Below are positions 25,979-35,706 of a stretch of DNA of 64,000 nt, piece by piece (the first letter of the stretch is position 1; every line of letters starts with the position of its first letter). The stretch lies in NCBI RefSeq assembly GCF_042646205.1, contig NZ_JBHRTF010000001.1, positions 186,001 through 250,000 on the forward strand, read 5' to 3'. This DNA is from Cellvibrio fontiphilus_A. GTDB taxonomy: Bacteria > Pseudomonadota > Gammaproteobacteria > Pseudomonadales > Cellvibrionaceae. Below the pieces are notes generated by a model. That model was not told where the DNA came from, searched no databases, and saw nothing but the letters and a program-made list of their open reading frames with translations. The translations under genes were made by a program, and so were the position numbers.

Positions 25979-26009
25979 CCGCTCCCTGGCCTCAGGGAGC
26001 GGTTTTTTT
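25979..26009. terminator. Bidirectional terminator
   Basis: Perfect 10-bp stem CCGCTCCCTG / CAGGGAGCGG with a GCCT loop, T-run on the right and A-run on the left. It separates the convergent PEP-CTERM-like and transglutaminase genes. Confidence 0.93.
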
Positions 26010-26016
26010 ATGGGCG

Positions 26017-28023
26017 TTAGTTAGCGGGAAAGCGGCGGATTCGCGCTTGCAGCTGCGGTAAGACCTGCTGCTGTTGCTGGTAGGCAACTTGTTCAAACAA
26101 GCGGCCGATAATGCTCAAACTGGCCTGCCAGCGCGGCTCCTGTTGTACCACCCGCGCAATAAAATCGCCCGGTGTTTCACCCTGCTGGCGCAGATAGCCG
26201 GACTGCGCCAGCTTGCGCTCCAGCATCTGGATGGCGCGTATCTCGGCGCGAGCGCTGGGGCGTAGCTGGCTGCGCAGCAGTGTCCAGGCCGCAATAGCCG
26301 CAGCAACCAGCCCCAGTCCAATCAACCACAGGGTGATACGCCAGGCTTCGGTGCCGCCCAACAAACGGCTAAGCAAGCCCTCCTGTGCTTGTGAATCGTA
26401 ATTCAGTACCCAGCGCTGCCACACAAAGGTGGCGGCATCCCAGCGCAGTTGCAGGTTATAAAGCAGCGACGAACCGCTCCAGTTGTTGCCCACCAGCGCT
26501 TGCTCCTCAAGGCTGAGGGCATCATCCAGCCCCTGTTCGATGCGGTTGGGTGCTACCGCAGCGGTTGGGTCTATGCTGCGCCAGCCTTCCCCCTCAATCC
26601 AGACTTCAGTCCAGGCATGGGCATCTGACTGGCTGACCAACAGGTAATTTTCGACCGGATTCCAGCGCCCGCCCTGATAGCCCACGACCACCCGGGTAGG
26701 TATGCCGGCGGCGCGCAACAGCACACTGAAACTGCTGGCGAAGTGTTCGCAAAAGCCTTTTTTGGTGTTGAATAAAAACTCATCCACCGAGTGTTGGCCC
26801 AGCAGGGGTGGTTGCAGGCTGTAGGTAAATTCCCGCGTAAACAAGGTCAGCGCCCGCGCAATAATCGCTTCATCGTTTAGCCCCTCGCCGCGCCATTGCG
26901 CCGCCAGCGCATAGGTTTGCGGGTTGCTTCTGGCAGGCAGGCGACTAAAGCTGGCGCGCTCGGCGTTGGCCAGCGCGGGTGTGGTTGGTTGTTCCAGACG
27001 CAGCGCAGAGCTGACTTCGTAGCGCAAGCGCTGGGCGACGGGTATAGGGTTGAACAGCAAATAATCACGGGTGATGCGGATGGGGCGGCGGTTGCTGACC
27101 GCGCTGGTGCGCAGCGGGGTCATTAGGCTGAACAGCCAGGGTTGGCCGTGGGGTTCCAGAATGATGCTGTAATCCAGCCTTTCTACAACCTTTAGCTGCG
27201 CGTTGTCGGCCTGTGGCGGCAGGCCCCATTGCTCGCGTTGGCGCCAGGTGCGGCCATCAAAAGTATCCAATACCAGGCCGCGCCAATAGAGCTGGTTGGC
27301 GGCCGGCGGTGTTGCTAAACCGGGGAACTCCACACGAAATGCCGGCGCGCGGTTCAGCGCCAGCTGGCCCAGGTCGCCGGGCGAGAGGCTGTCGCTAAAC
27401 CCGGTTTTGGCCGCCTGCTGGTTGGGTACAGCCCAGAGTGGCCCCAGGCGGGGAATCACTAAAAACAACACCAGCATGATGGGCAGGGCGTGCAGCAGTA
27501 AGCGCCCGCCGGCATAAATACCGGCGCGCGCCGTTTGCTGGCGGTTGGATTGGAGCGAGCGCCAGCTGGCCAGCAATACCAGCAGGCTGCCCAGGCAATA
27601 GATGGCGGCCAGCGGGCTTTGGCTAAACAGCAGTTGGCAGGCGGTGATAACAAAGCCGATAAAAATCAGGAAGAAGGCATCGCGCGCGGAATTGACTTCC
27701 AGCAACTTGAGCACAAAAGCACATACCAGCAGCCCGACCATAGTGTCGGTGCCGGTTTTACCGGAATAGCTGGCGACCATGCCGGCGGCGCAGCCCAGGG
27801 TGACCAGTGTTTTCACCAGTCCGCTCGGTGCACCCCAGCGACCGCGAAATACCTGGGTGCGCCAAAAACCGGCCAATGCCCAGATCAGCCAGAGCCAGAC
27901 GGGTAAATTCATCAGCAGCGGCAGTATCACTAGCGCCTGCATTACCAGCAGCCAGGCGAGTTTGTCGCGCGCCAGATATTCGCGCCGCACGCTGGGCTTA
28001 GCTGGTTTGCGTTTAGCCCACAT
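26017..28023 (-). CDS. TgpA-like membrane transglutaminase (DUF3488)
   Basis: 668 residues. About five to six N-terminal membrane segments (1-200), a periplasmic transglutaminase domain with the catalytic triad visible (Cys near 425 in GFCEHFASSF, His near 469 in DAHAWTEVW, Asp in RSIDPTAAV), a further membrane segment (ITLWLIGLGLVAAAIAAWTLL) and a cytosolic DUF4129-like tail. In Pseudomonas TgpA is essential and periplasmic. It overlaps the DUF58 gene by 11 bases in the usual MoxR-DUF58-transglutaminase order. Confidence 0.92.
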   Translation of the reverse strand: MWAKRKPAKPSVRREYLARDKLAWLLVMQALVILPLLMNLPVWLWLIWALAGFWRTQVFRGRWGAPSGLVKTLVTLGCAAGMVASYSGKTGTDTMVGLLVCAFVLKLLEVNSARDAFFLIFIGFVITACQLLFSQSPLAAIYCLGSLLVLLASWRSLQSNRQQTARAGIYAGGRLLLHALPIMLVLFLVIPRLGPLWAVPNQQAAKTGFSDSLSPGDLGQLALNRAPAFRVEFPGLATPPAANQLYWRGLVLDTFDGRTWRQREQWGLPPQADNAQLKVVERLDYSIILEPHGQPWLFSLMTPLRTSAVSNRRPIRITRDYLLFNPIPVAQRLRYEVSSALRLEQPTTPALANAERASFSRLPARSNPQTYALAAQWRGEGLNDEAIIARALTLFTREFTYSLQPPLLGQHSVDEFLFNTKKGFCEHFASSFSVLLRAAGIPTRVVVGYQGGRWNPVENYLLVSQSDAHAWTEVWIEGEGWRSIDPTAAVAPNRIEQGLDDALSLEEQALVGNNWSGSSLLYNLQLRWDAATFVWQRWVLNYDSQAQEGLLSRLLGGTEAWRITLWLIGLGLVAAAIAAWTLLRSQLRPSARAEIRAIQMLERKLAQSGYLRQQGETPGDFIARVVQQEPRWQASLSIIGRLFEQVAYQQQQQVLPQLQARIRRFPAN

Positions 28024-29017
28024 AATCTTTCCCTGCTGTCGGGATGGAAGGTGGCTCCAGGTTAAATTGAGCCAGTGCGGTCAGTACCCTTTGCAAATGG
28101 GTCTCGCCGAGTGCGGGTTCCAGTGTCAGTTCAGGCAGCGCCAAACCGTAGGGAATCTGCTGGCGCTCGTAGTGGAGCGCCCAGTAACACAGGCCGGACA
28201 AACGCAGCTCCTGCAGTTGGTTCAAGCTGTACCAATCCAGCCATTTGTCAGCGGAAAAATAGGCTTCGTACTCTTTGGTAAATAACCCCTTGTGCTGCGC
28301 AAACTGCTTCCAGGCGATGTGTTTGATGGGGTCGCCGGCTTGATACTCGCGCAGGCCGCTAAAGTCATCGCCACCGCGACGGCTGGTGCCGCCCTCCTCA
28401 CGCCCGCTGGTATTTTGGTGATATGGCTCTTCAATCGCGATAGGTTGTGGGTAAACCAGCGCAACCGCCTCCAGATTTAACCAGCTCCAGCAGCGGATGA
28501 TGCCCAATGGAAAACTGCTTTGGACGAGCAATCGCCCCGGTTGCAGATACCCGCGCCGGTGGCTGGGGGCCGGCAAGCTGACCCTGAGCGGCTCGCGCGG
28601 GTTGAGGCTAATGGTTTGGCGCTCGCTGCCCTGCCAACCCAATTCAATCGTTTCGCTGCCGCGTTTATGTGCCGTTTCAAGTTCCAGTACAAAAACGGCG
28701 GCCTCCCCGGCAAAAGTCGGCTGGGCGCTAATGAACCGCACCTTCACTCCCGAAAGGTTGCCAAAGGTATGGTGGATGCTCACCACAAACAGGCTAATCA
28801 TCAAATAGGCGAGGGCGAGGATCAGGTTGTTTTGGTAATTGGTGCCCAGCAGCCAAATAATCACAATCAGGCCCAAAAACAGCAGCCCGTTGCGATTGGG
28901 GAATATGTAGAGGTTATTGCGATCCAGACCGATCTGGCGTGCGCGCGGCGCGCGTTTATCAATCCAGCGGAAGAAGCGGCGCTGCCAGAGGTCGCGCCAG
29001 TGTGTGGCCAGGCTCAT
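28013..29017 (-). CDS. DUF58 domain protein
   Basis: 334 residues: two membrane segments (LLFLGLIVIIWLLGTNY and LILALAYLMISLFVVSIHH), then a region with the DUF58 signature GREEGGTSRRGGDDFSGLREY followed by GDPIKHIAWKQFAQ. DUF58 proteins are vWA-like and operate with MoxR AAA+ ATPases, probably in assembly or maturation of envelope complexes. Middle gene of the operon. Confidence 0.92.
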   Translation of the reverse strand: MSLATHWRDLWQRRFFRWIDKRAPRARQIGLDRNNLYIFPNRNGLLFLGLIVIIWLLGTNYQNNLILALAYLMISLFVVSIHHTFGNLSGVKVRFISAQPTFAGEAAVFVLELETAHKRGSETIELGWQGSERQTISLNPREPLRVSLPAPSHRRGYLQPGRLLVQSSFPLGIIRCWSWLNLEAVALVYPQPIAIEEPYHQNTSGREEGGTSRRGGDDFSGLREYQAGDPIKHIAWKQFAQHKGLFTKEYEAYFSADKWLDWYSLNQLQELRLSGLCYWALHYERQQIPYGLALPELTLEPALGETHLQRVLTALAQFNLEPPSIPTAGKDYVG

Positions 29018-29052
29018 GTTTTATGTAGACTCATTGTTTGCCCATCGCTCGC

Positions 29053-29967
29053 TCACACCAGCACGTTAACGCTGTCGCGCAGGTGGCGAACCAGCGCTTC
29101 GCTGTCATTGCTGTGACCGGTGCCGCGCACCCTGTGGCCTACCACTGCGGGCAGTACAGTTTGTACATCCTCCGGCACCAGATAACTGCGATTGTGGATT
29201 AGCGCCCAGGCTTTGGCGGCGCGCAATAACGCCAGTGCACCACGCGGCGACAGGCCATAGCTAAAGCGGGCATCGCTGCGGGTAAATTCCACCAGCCGCT
29301 GCACATAATCCAGCAGCACGTCACTCGCCGCCACCTGTTTTACCGCTGTTTGAATGGCCGCCAACTGCTCATTAGTGACCAGTGGTTTCAGCTCGCGGAT
29401 GCGCGCGCGCGGGTCTACCCCTTCAAACAACAAGCGCTCGGAAGCGGGGCTGGGGTAGCCGAGGGAGATGCGCATCAGGAATCGGTCGAGTTGCGATTCC
29501 GGCAGCGGAAAAGTGCCGCTTTGCGAGAGCGGGTTTTGTGTGGCTATGACAAAAAAGGGCGTTGGCAACGGGCGGCTTTTGCCTTCAATGGTCACTTGCC
29601 CTTCTTCCATAGCCTCTAGCAGCGCACTTTGGGTTTTAGGTGAACTGCGGTTGATTTCATCGGCCAGCAGCACTTGCGTAAACACCGGCCCCGGGTGGAA
29701 TTTAAAGACACCTTGCTCGCGCTCAAAAATGGCAACCCCCAAAATATCGGCAGGTAACAAATCGCTGGTGAATTGCACCCGCTCAAACTTCAGGCCCAGC
29801 ACCTTGGCAAGGCAGTGGGCGAGGGTGGTTTTACCCATGCCGGGCAAGTCTTCAATTAATAAATGGCCCTCGGCAAACAGGCAGGCGAGCGCCAAACGAA
29901 CCTGCTGATCCTTACCTAATAAAACTTGATCTACCTGGTTGATAACGTTGCTAATCAGTGACTGCAT
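29053..29967 (-). CDS. MoxR-family AAA+ ATPase
   Basis: 304 residues. Walker A in LPGMGKTTLAHCLA, Walker B in VLLADEINRSSPKTQSALLEAMEE, sensor region IATQNPLSQSGTFPLPESQLDRF and the C-terminal lid with GLSPRGALALLRAAKAWA. Cytosolic chaperone-like ATPase partnering DUF58 proteins. First gene of the three-gene operon. Confidence 0.95.
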   Translation of the reverse strand: MQSLISNVINQVDQVLLGKDQQVRLALACLFAEGHLLIEDLPGMGKTTLAHCLAKVLGLKFERVQFTSDLLPADILGVAIFEREQGVFKFHPGPVFTQVLLADEINRSSPKTQSALLEAMEEGQVTIEGKSRPLPTPFFVIATQNPLSQSGTFPLPESQLDRFLMRISLGYPSPASERLLFEGVDPRARIRELKPLVTNEQLAAIQTAVKQVAASDVLLDYVQRLVEFTRSDARFSYGLSPRGALALLRAAKAWALIHNRSYLVPEDVQTVLPAVVGHRVRGTGHSNDSEALVRHLRDSVNVLV

Positions 29968-30119
29968 GAAAATGCCTTATTAAGGAGAACCTCGCCGGCG
30001 AGCATAACGCAGGCGCGGAAATCGGGGTGATTAAGAATCGCAAAGCGGGTGAGAAGTCACAGGCTGAAAAATTCACGGGCTAAAAAATTCACGGGCTAGT
30101 AGTGTGTTGTAGCAGAGCC

Positions 30120-31097
30120 TTAATCCGCCGCAATAACGCAGTTGCGGCCCTGTTGTTTGGCTTGGTAGATGGCTTTATCGGCGCGCACAAACCATTCGTG
30201 TTGATCTTCATCCTGCCGCAGCTGGGCGCAACCAAAGGACGCGGTGAGTGAACCTTCCGGGTCTTTAATTTCCTCCTCGATTTGCGCGCGCAGCTGCTCT
30301 GCAATCACCATGGCAGCCTCAAGCTCGGTATTGCGCGCCAGAACCACAAATTCCTCGCCGCCAAAACGGAATAACCGGTCAGTTTTACGCACCCGGTTTT
30401 CAAGCAGTTCAGCCAAATCCACCAATACTTGATCGCCCATCTTGTGGCCAAATTTATCGTTCACGGTTTTAAAAAAATCCAGATCCAACACAATCAGTGA
30501 GGCGGGAATGCCGGCGCGGGCAAAGTCCTCCACACACAGGCGCAGCTCCTCATCCATAGCGCGCCTGTTGCCCAGGTGGGTCAGGGCATCCTGGGTAGCA
30601 AAACCCTGCAGCATTGTGCGCTGGCGATCATTTAATAGCGCAAAGGTGTAGGCCATGCTGCCGCACATCAGTAGGCTGGAAATCATCGCAAATAATTCGG
30701 TATTGGTTTCCAGGCGGCTGGCGATGGGTAGCACCGCCAGAATACACAGCATGTTGGCGATAAGTGCCGCGTTAATGCTGAGCAGGAAAAAGTTGGCGAG
30801 AATGGCCGGAAACAGCCAGAACACAAAAATCGGTTCGTTGAGGTGGGTCACGGCCACCGCACCCGAGGAATAGAGAATTGCAGTCATCACCGAAATGGCC
30901 GGTGTTGCCTGACCGCGCCAGTAGGTGATTAAGGCACTGCCCAGTGCTGCAATCACAATTGCCAAATCAACTGCCGCGTTCAGCAGCTCGCCATGTAAAT
31001 AGCGGATCACCACAAACGGCGCTATGCCTATGGTCGCCAGTATGGCAAACAGGTATACCAATCCGCGTTGGAACTTGTTTCTTGAATCTAGAGGCAT
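30120..31097 (-). CDS. Membrane diguanylate cyclase
   Basis: 325 residues. Five to six membrane segments (about 15-160) of MASE type, then a GGDEF domain with DALTHLGNRRAMDEEL and an intact active site FRFGGEEFVVL. The RxxD inhibitory site (RKTD) stands five residues before GGEEF, so product inhibition is expected. It makes c-di-GMP from GTP. It stands alone between the MoxR operon and the hydrolase genes. Confidence 0.93.
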   Translation of the reverse strand: MPLDSRNKFQRGLVYLFAILATIGIAPFVVIRYLHGELLNAAVDLAIVIAALGSALITYWRGQATPAISVMTAILYSSGAVAVTHLNEPIFVFWLFPAILANFFLLSINAALIANMLCILAVLPIASRLETNTELFAMISSLLMCGSMAYTFALLNDRQRTMLQGFATQDALTHLGNRRAMDEELRLCVEDFARAGIPASLIVLDLDFFKTVNDKFGHKMGDQVLVDLAELLENRVRKTDRLFRFGGEEFVVLARNTELEAAMVIAEQLRAQIEEEIKDPEGSLTASFGCAQLRQDEDQHEWFVRADKAIYQAKQQGRNCVIAAD

Positions 31098-31187
31098 AGT
31101 GGTATTTCAGTTTCTGGTGTAATTATGGTTTCAGCATAGACGCTCATTAGCGGGTTTGCCGTTGCTATTCATCACCAAACCTTGCCG

Positions 31188-32684
31188 TTAATCCCCGCGC
31201 GGCAGTGATTCAATATCCAGCCAGGCAAATATCCGCGCTTCCATATAGTCGTAAAACGGGTTGCAGTAGAGCCGCATGCCAGTGGTCGCTTTGATAATAA
31301 GCGTGTTGGTTTCGCCCAGCAGCTGGCGATTACCCAAACGTATGCCAAAATTTTCCGCGCTGCTGGGCGTTAAACCATAGAGCGGGTCGGTCATCGCAAA
31401 TGGCAGTGCAACATGGGACAGCGAAAAAACACCAGCGGGAAATTCCAGCCCCAGAGGCTGCTCCTGTTCATCCATGCGGCCTGCTGGCTGCCGCCACTCA
31501 CTCACTTCCATGGTATCTGCGTTACGGTTGGCAATTTTCACCAGATCATAATTGCGCAGCGCCGGCGCAAAATGGCTGGTTAAATAACGGCTGGCGCCGG
31601 TGCGGGTGATGGGCAAAAAATCCTGGTGGCGATTGATATCAAACAACACCAACTCACTGTGATTCGCCGGTAAATAACGATAAAAATATTCTTCGATAGC
31701 CGCGGTGCTGACCGTTGCATCCACAACCGATTGAAAACCCAAAACGGGCGGTAAATGTTTCAACTGCTGCTGTTTGGCTAAGCGCTGGATTTTAAATTGC
31801 ACGTGGCGAGAAAATCGGTGCGCTTGCCACGCGGCATTGACCGGAAAAGAATTGTATTTAAACGGATTGTATTCGGGGCTTTTGCCGAGCCAGCGGCGCG
31901 AACTTAACAGCGGCAATTGACCGATCCACTCCAGCGGTTTGCTCAAGCCGGCAAATTTGCTGATGCCAATCATGGGCGATAATAAAATCACTTTTTTGGG
32001 TTGCGGTAACTGCGGGTTTTGCAATGCATCCAAGGTGTAATTGAGCGCAAGTGTGCCGCCGTTGGAATAGCCCAGAATATAAAAATGCGGGTTGTCGCCC
32101 AAGCGCCGCTGCATTTCTTCAGCTGCCAATTGGGTTGCCGCTGTCCAATCGCGCCAGCGCACATTTAATAAACCCGAGGGCAGGGTGCCGTGACCGGGAA
32201 CGCGCAGGGCAATCACTAAAAAGCCTTGTTGTGCAAAACTATTTGCCAGGCTGCGCACCGAATAAGGTGAGTCGGTAAGGCCGTGGATCATCACAATACC
32301 TGCGCGAATTTTTTCTGGCGTTAAAACAAAACTGCGATTCCAATTGTGTGTTTGATTGAGTGGGTTCAAAGGCGATTTAACATCGAACCGGTAACCTTGA
32401 TAAGTCTCCGCTTCATGCAAGCTCGCGCGCAATTCGGCAAACAGTTTTTCCTCCTGCGCGAGATAATCACTCCAGCGATAAGCCGGTGTTGTGCCACCGG
32501 TTAACACGGCTTTGGCGGTAGCGGCCTTAACCATGCTTGCGCGAAATTCCTGTTGTAATTCGGTTTTGTGCCAGGGTTTGGCGCTGCGCAATGTGCTGCA
32601 GCCATTTAATACCAGCAGCAGAACCAACACTATAAAAACGCCCAGCAACATGGACAGACCTGACTGGCTGGCAAAACTCACCAT
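31188..32684 (-). CDS. Lipoprotein alpha/beta hydrolase (serine aminopeptidase-like)
   Basis: 498 residues. N-terminal LLGVFIVLVLLLVLNGC is a lipoprotein signal with lipobox LNGC, so it is likely membrane-tethered. The hydrolase core includes GIVMIHGLTDSPYS (oxyanion region), nucleophile elbow ILGYSNGGTLAL and a catalytic-His candidate in FDINRHQDFLP. Substrate unknown; esterase or lysophospholipase-type activity is plausible. Its 5' region contains a four-fold 13-bp tandem repeat. Confidence 0.8.
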   Translation of the reverse strand: MVSFASQSGLSMLLGVFIVLVLLLVLNGCSTLRSAKPWHKTELQQEFRASMVKAATAKAVLTGGTTPAYRWSDYLAQEEKLFAELRASLHEAETYQGYRFDVKSPLNPLNQTHNWNRSFVLTPEKIRAGIVMIHGLTDSPYSVRSLANSFAQQGFLVIALRVPGHGTLPSGLLNVRWRDWTAATQLAAEEMQRRLGDNPHFYILGYSNGGTLALNYTLDALQNPQLPQPKKVILLSPMIGISKFAGLSKPLEWIGQLPLLSSRRWLGKSPEYNPFKYNSFPVNAAWQAHRFSRHVQFKIQRLAKQQQLKHLPPVLGFQSVVDATVSTAAIEEYFYRYLPANHSELVLFDINRHQDFLPITRTGASRYLTSHFAPALRNYDLVKIANRNADTMEVSEWRQPAGRMDEQEQPLGLEFPAGVFSLSHVALPFAMTDPLYGLTPSSAENFGIRLGNRQLLGETNTLIIKATTGMRLYCNPFYDYMEARIFAWLDIESLPRGD

Positions 32685-32695
32685 AATAATTCCCT

Positions 32696-32747
32696 GTTTA
32701 CGATTAATGTTTACGATTAATGTTTACGATTAATGTTTACGATTAAT
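32696..32747. repeat. 13-bp tandem repeat, four units
   Basis: GTTTACGATTAAT repeated four times without mismatch (32696, 32709, 32722, 32735), starting 12 bases upstream of the minus-strand hydrolase start codon. Unit number could affect promoter or leader spacing. Confidence 0.95.
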
Positions 32748-32773
32748 GTTTGGGGGCCGATATACCCCTGTAT

Positions 32774-33535
32774 TTATTGCGCGCTGGCCTCATGTAAAAA
32801 ATGGCCCTGCTGTAAAAAATAGATCACCTGCGCGACGGTGTCTTTATCTTTCATAATAAACGGGTGTGAAACCGGCAGCGCGATAAAGTCGCGCATGCCT
32901 TCTACTTTGGTACTCTCTAGCGACACTTTGCCGTCATCCGGGTTGGGCAAATAGAGCGATAGCAACAAATTTATACTGGTGGTTCCGGCAATAACCCCTA
33001 ACTCAAAATTCACTGCGCCCAGCTGTTGCGGCAGGTCATTGGCGGATGTGCCCAGCTCACTCCCGGCAGGGCCATTAAGCCAAGCAAATGGCGGCAAGGT
33101 TTTTAAATGATCGACAATTTCACTGCCCTTATTGGGCGGCGCCAGCATGACTACCCGGTGTAATTCGCTAATGCGATGATGCTGTAAATATTGGCGCAAC
33201 AAAATGCCGCCCAGCGAATGAGTCACAAAATGAATTCTGGTGGTTGGCTGTGTGCGACATTGTGTTAGCGCCGTCGGTATCGCTTTTTGCGCAAGCGTGG
33301 CGATAGGCCATTGGCGCGAGGGGTAATCTAGATTAACAACCCGGTAACCCTGTGCTTGCAGGGCTTCTGCCATGGGGCGCATTGAATCGCTGGTGCGTGC
33401 CAAACCGTGCAGTAAAATCACGCAGTCTTGTTTCACTGGCAGCGATGGTTTTATGTTGGCTGGGCTGTTAGTAAAACTACAGCCACACAGTGCCGCAGCG
33501 GCAAGAGCAATAATCAGTCGTAGGTAGACAGGCAT
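32774..33535 (-). CDS. Lipoprotein lipase/esterase (alpha/beta hydrolase)
   Basis: 253 residues from ATG 33535, giving a signal RLIIALAAAALCGC with lipobox LCGC; an upstream in-frame ATG would bury the signal. Motifs: VILLHGLARTSDSMRPM, nucleophile FVTHSLGGILLRQYL, and VSHPFIMKD near the end for the His. It resembles secreted triacylglycerol lipases/PGAP1-like proteins. Neighbour of another lipoprotein hydrolase on the same strand. Confidence 0.8.
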   Translation of the reverse strand: MPVYLRLIIALAAAALCGCSFTNSPANIKPSLPVKQDCVILLHGLARTSDSMRPMAEALQAQGYRVVNLDYPSRQWPIATLAQKAIPTALTQCRTQPTTRIHFVTHSLGGILLRQYLQHHRISELHRVVMLAPPNKGSEIVDHLKTLPPFAWLNGPAGSELGTSANDLPQQLGAVNFELGVIAGTTSINLLLSLYLPNPDDGKVSLESTKVEGMRDFIALPVSHPFIMKDKDTVAQVIYFLQQGHFLHEASAQ

Positions 33536-33576
33536 AATCAGTTTCCGGTGCAAGTGAACAAAGTATGCCACACTCT

Positions 33577-33612
33577 TGTTGTTGGACATGATCGTGTTGT
33601 TGGGCATGATCG
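33577..33612. repeat. 18-bp tandem duplication
   Basis: TGTTGTTGGACATGATCG at 33577 and the same with one change (GGGC) at 33595, upstream of the lipase start. Confidence 0.85.
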
Positions 33613-33658
33613 CCGCTGCCGGCGCTTTCTTTGTGTGTGCATTTAATTATCGCCATGT

Positions 33659-33701
33659 ATTTATTTGATTATTCTTATGCATTTATTTGATTATTCCTAT
33701 G
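33659..33701. repeat. 22-bp period duplication overlapping the tatD start
   Basis: ATTTATTTGATTATTC(T/C)TATG at 33659-33679 and 33681-33701. The second unit ends in the ATG used by the TatD gene. Confidence 0.85.
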
Positions 33702-34577
33702 TTGTTATTTGATAGCCATTGCCACATTGATTTTGCAGCGTTTGATAGCGACCGCGCTGAGCTATGGGCGCGCTGTAATAGGCTGGGAATTGAGGGGCTG
33801 GTCATACCCGGCGTAAACCCCGCGCAGTGGTTAAACGCAGCGGCGCTCTGTGAGCAATATTCCGGTTTTTATTTTGCCGCTGGCCTTCACCCGCATTGGA
33901 TTAACCAACAACCCTGGTTTTCGCCTGGGACATTATTGGATGACCACAGTCAGGCACAGATTTACCAACAATTAACGGCGCAGTTAATTCCTCAGTCGGC
34001 CGCTCAGTCAGCTCCTCAATCAATAGCGACATTACACGGCGAGCGCGCATTGGCAGCGCAAAAAAAACGCTGCGTCGCGGTGGGCGAAACGGGGTTGGAT
34101 AAATTGATCAATGTGCCGCTTGTGCTGCAACAAGAGTTATTACAATTGCACACAATGTTTGCTAACGAATACCAGATGCCACTGATTATTCACAGCGTAA
34201 AAACCCACAATGAAATCCTGGCGTGTTTTAAACAAATGCCACCGCGTTATGGCGGTGTGATTCACGCCTTTAGTGGCAGCCTGGAAACCGCGCAGCAATT
34301 TATTGCGCAGGGTTTTTTGTTGGGGGTGGGCGGTACTATTACCTACGAGCGCGCAAAAAAAACGCGTGCAACCTTCAGCAAAATACCCCTGCAATATTTA
34401 CTGCTGGAAACCGATGCGCCGGATATGCCGCTCAGCGGCAAACAAGGTGAGCGCAACAGCCCGGAATATTTGCCGCAAATTGCGCAACAACTGGCGCAGT
34501 TGCAAGGAGTAAGTGTTGAGCAGGTGGCGGAAGTCACCACCTGCAATGCGCAGCGGTTATTTGGTTTGCCGGAGTAA
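33699..34577 (+). CDS. TatD-family metal-dependent hydrolase
   Basis: 292 residues. LLFDSHCHIDF carries the N-terminal metal-binding HxH motif; GETGLDK holds the metal Glu; LIIHSVKTHNE and GVIHAFSGSLETAQQF hold further His ligands; LLETDAPDMPL holds the terminal Asp. The family are DNases/phosphoesterases (TatD, YcfH, YjjV). The ATG lies at the end of a duplicated 22-bp unit and has no clear Shine-Dalgarno sequence. Confidence 0.92.
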   Translation: MLLFDSHCHIDFAAFDSDRAELWARCNRLGIEGLVIPGVNPAQWLNAAALCEQYSGFYFAAGLHPHWINQQPWFSPGTLLDDHSQAQIYQQLTAQLIPQSAAQSAPQSIATLHGERALAAQKKRCVAVGETGLDKLINVPLVLQQELLQLHTMFANEYQMPLIIHSVKTHNEILACFKQMPPRYGGVIHAFSGSLETAQQFIAQGFLLGVGGTITYERAKKTRATFSKIPLQYLLLETDAPDMPLSGKQGERNSPEYLPQIAQQLAQLQGVSVEQVAEVTTCNAQRLFGLPE

Positions 34578-34578
34578 A

Positions 34579-35706
34579 TTATTTTACTTCGTGCACGCTG
34601 TGATGGATTGCATTGAGCAAACCATTGCTGTCGCTGTCGTGTGGTAATTGCCAAAACATAATGCCACCCAGGCGTTGCTGTTTTACATAATTGACTTTTG
34701 CAGCCATGGAGCGCCGGTCATCAAAAGTAGCAAAGGTTTTTTCTGCGGCGCTGTAATAACTGGGCGCTTTAGCCACATCATCCCAATAATATTGATAGCC
34801 TTTGGCGGCACTGAATTGCGTAGCAAATTCCTTATAGCCATAACCTTCAATATGGGTGCCGGCTTGATAAAGCCCGTTGTTGGTGGCTGCCACATCCTTC
34901 CACACGCGTGCATAAAACGCGGCGCCAATAACGATTTTGTGCGGTGCTACACCTTGGCGTAATAAAAATTGCACGGCGTTGTCGGTGGAATCTTTCTGCT
35001 CAGGTGTGGAGTAAAGTGCAGTGTGGTGGCCAGTGTGTGGTGTGCCGCCATTGACTATGTCGTAACTCATCAGGTTGACGTTATCCAACAGCGGCATAAT
35101 TGCAGCCCAGTCCACTGCCTTTTCCAAAAAAGAATCAAAACCGCCAGCGGCAAAACTCAATTCATAGCGACTGCCCAATTGTGCACGCAACTCGCGAATC
35201 AACGCGGTGAAATTAGCGCGGTCATAGGCAGCGTATTTGTGGCCGGGAAAACCGGGTACTGTGGGGTATTCCCAATCCAGGTCGATACCATCGGCGTTGT
35301 GTTGTTGAATAAGTGCGAGGGTGGATTTGGCAAATGCCACGCGATTTTCAGCGCTGTTAAAAACATTGGAGCAGGTTTCACAGCCACCCCAACCGCCCAG
35401 CGATAACATGACTTTTAAGTGCGGATGATCTTTTTTCAGTGCAACTAGCCGCGCAAAAGCTTGCTCGTCTTGCGCATTATCAAACGCTAATTGGTTGCCC
35501 TGTAAATGCAAAAAGCTGTAAATGATATGGGTGAGCTGATTGACGTTGTAACGCGCTAAATCGGTGCCATCACCCATGTAATAGGCAATGACTTTAACGG
35601 GTTTTTCAGCTGTTGCAGCAGTGGGCGAATTATTAGTGTGAGTGCCGCAGGCCGATAGGCCCAGCACCAGTAAGATTGCTAAAAAGTATTTGAAAAAATA
35701 GTACAT
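34579..35706 (-). CDS. Lipoprotein GH18 chitinase
   Basis: 375 residues from ATG 35706, preceded by GAGGG; the open frame continues upstream but only over the divergent sufE region. Signal FLAILLVLGLSAC with lipobox LSAC. GH18 barrel with VKVIAYYMGDG at strand 1, SLGGWGGCETC, the catalytic DxxDxDxE in NADGIDLDWEYP (Glu near residue 146), and the C-terminal GIMFWQLPHDS. Expected to cleave chitin or related beta-1,4-GlcNAc polymers at the cell surface. Confidence 0.92.
   Translation of the reverse strand: MYYFFKYFLAILLVLGLSACGTHTNNSPTAATAEKPVKVIAYYMGDGTDLARYNVNQLTHIIYSFLHLQGNQLAFDNAQDEQAFARLVALKKDHPHLKVMLSLGGWGGCETCSNVFNSAENRVAFAKSTLALIQQHNADGIDLDWEYPTVPGFPGHKYAAYDRANFTALIRELRAQLGSRYELSFAAGGFDSFLEKAVDWAAIMPLLDNVNLMSYDIVNGGTPHTGHHTALYSTPEQKDSTDNAVQFLLRQGVAPHKIVIGAAFYARVWKDVAATNNGLYQAGTHIEGYGYKEFATQFSAAKGYQYYWDDVAKAPSYYSAAEKTFATFDDRRSMAAKVNYVKQQRLGGIMFWQLPHDSDSNGLLNAIHHSVHEVK

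Noticed and set aside
32696..32747. CRISPR-like or iteron repeats
   Set aside because: Contiguous 13-bp units with no spacers, and no replication gene nearby.
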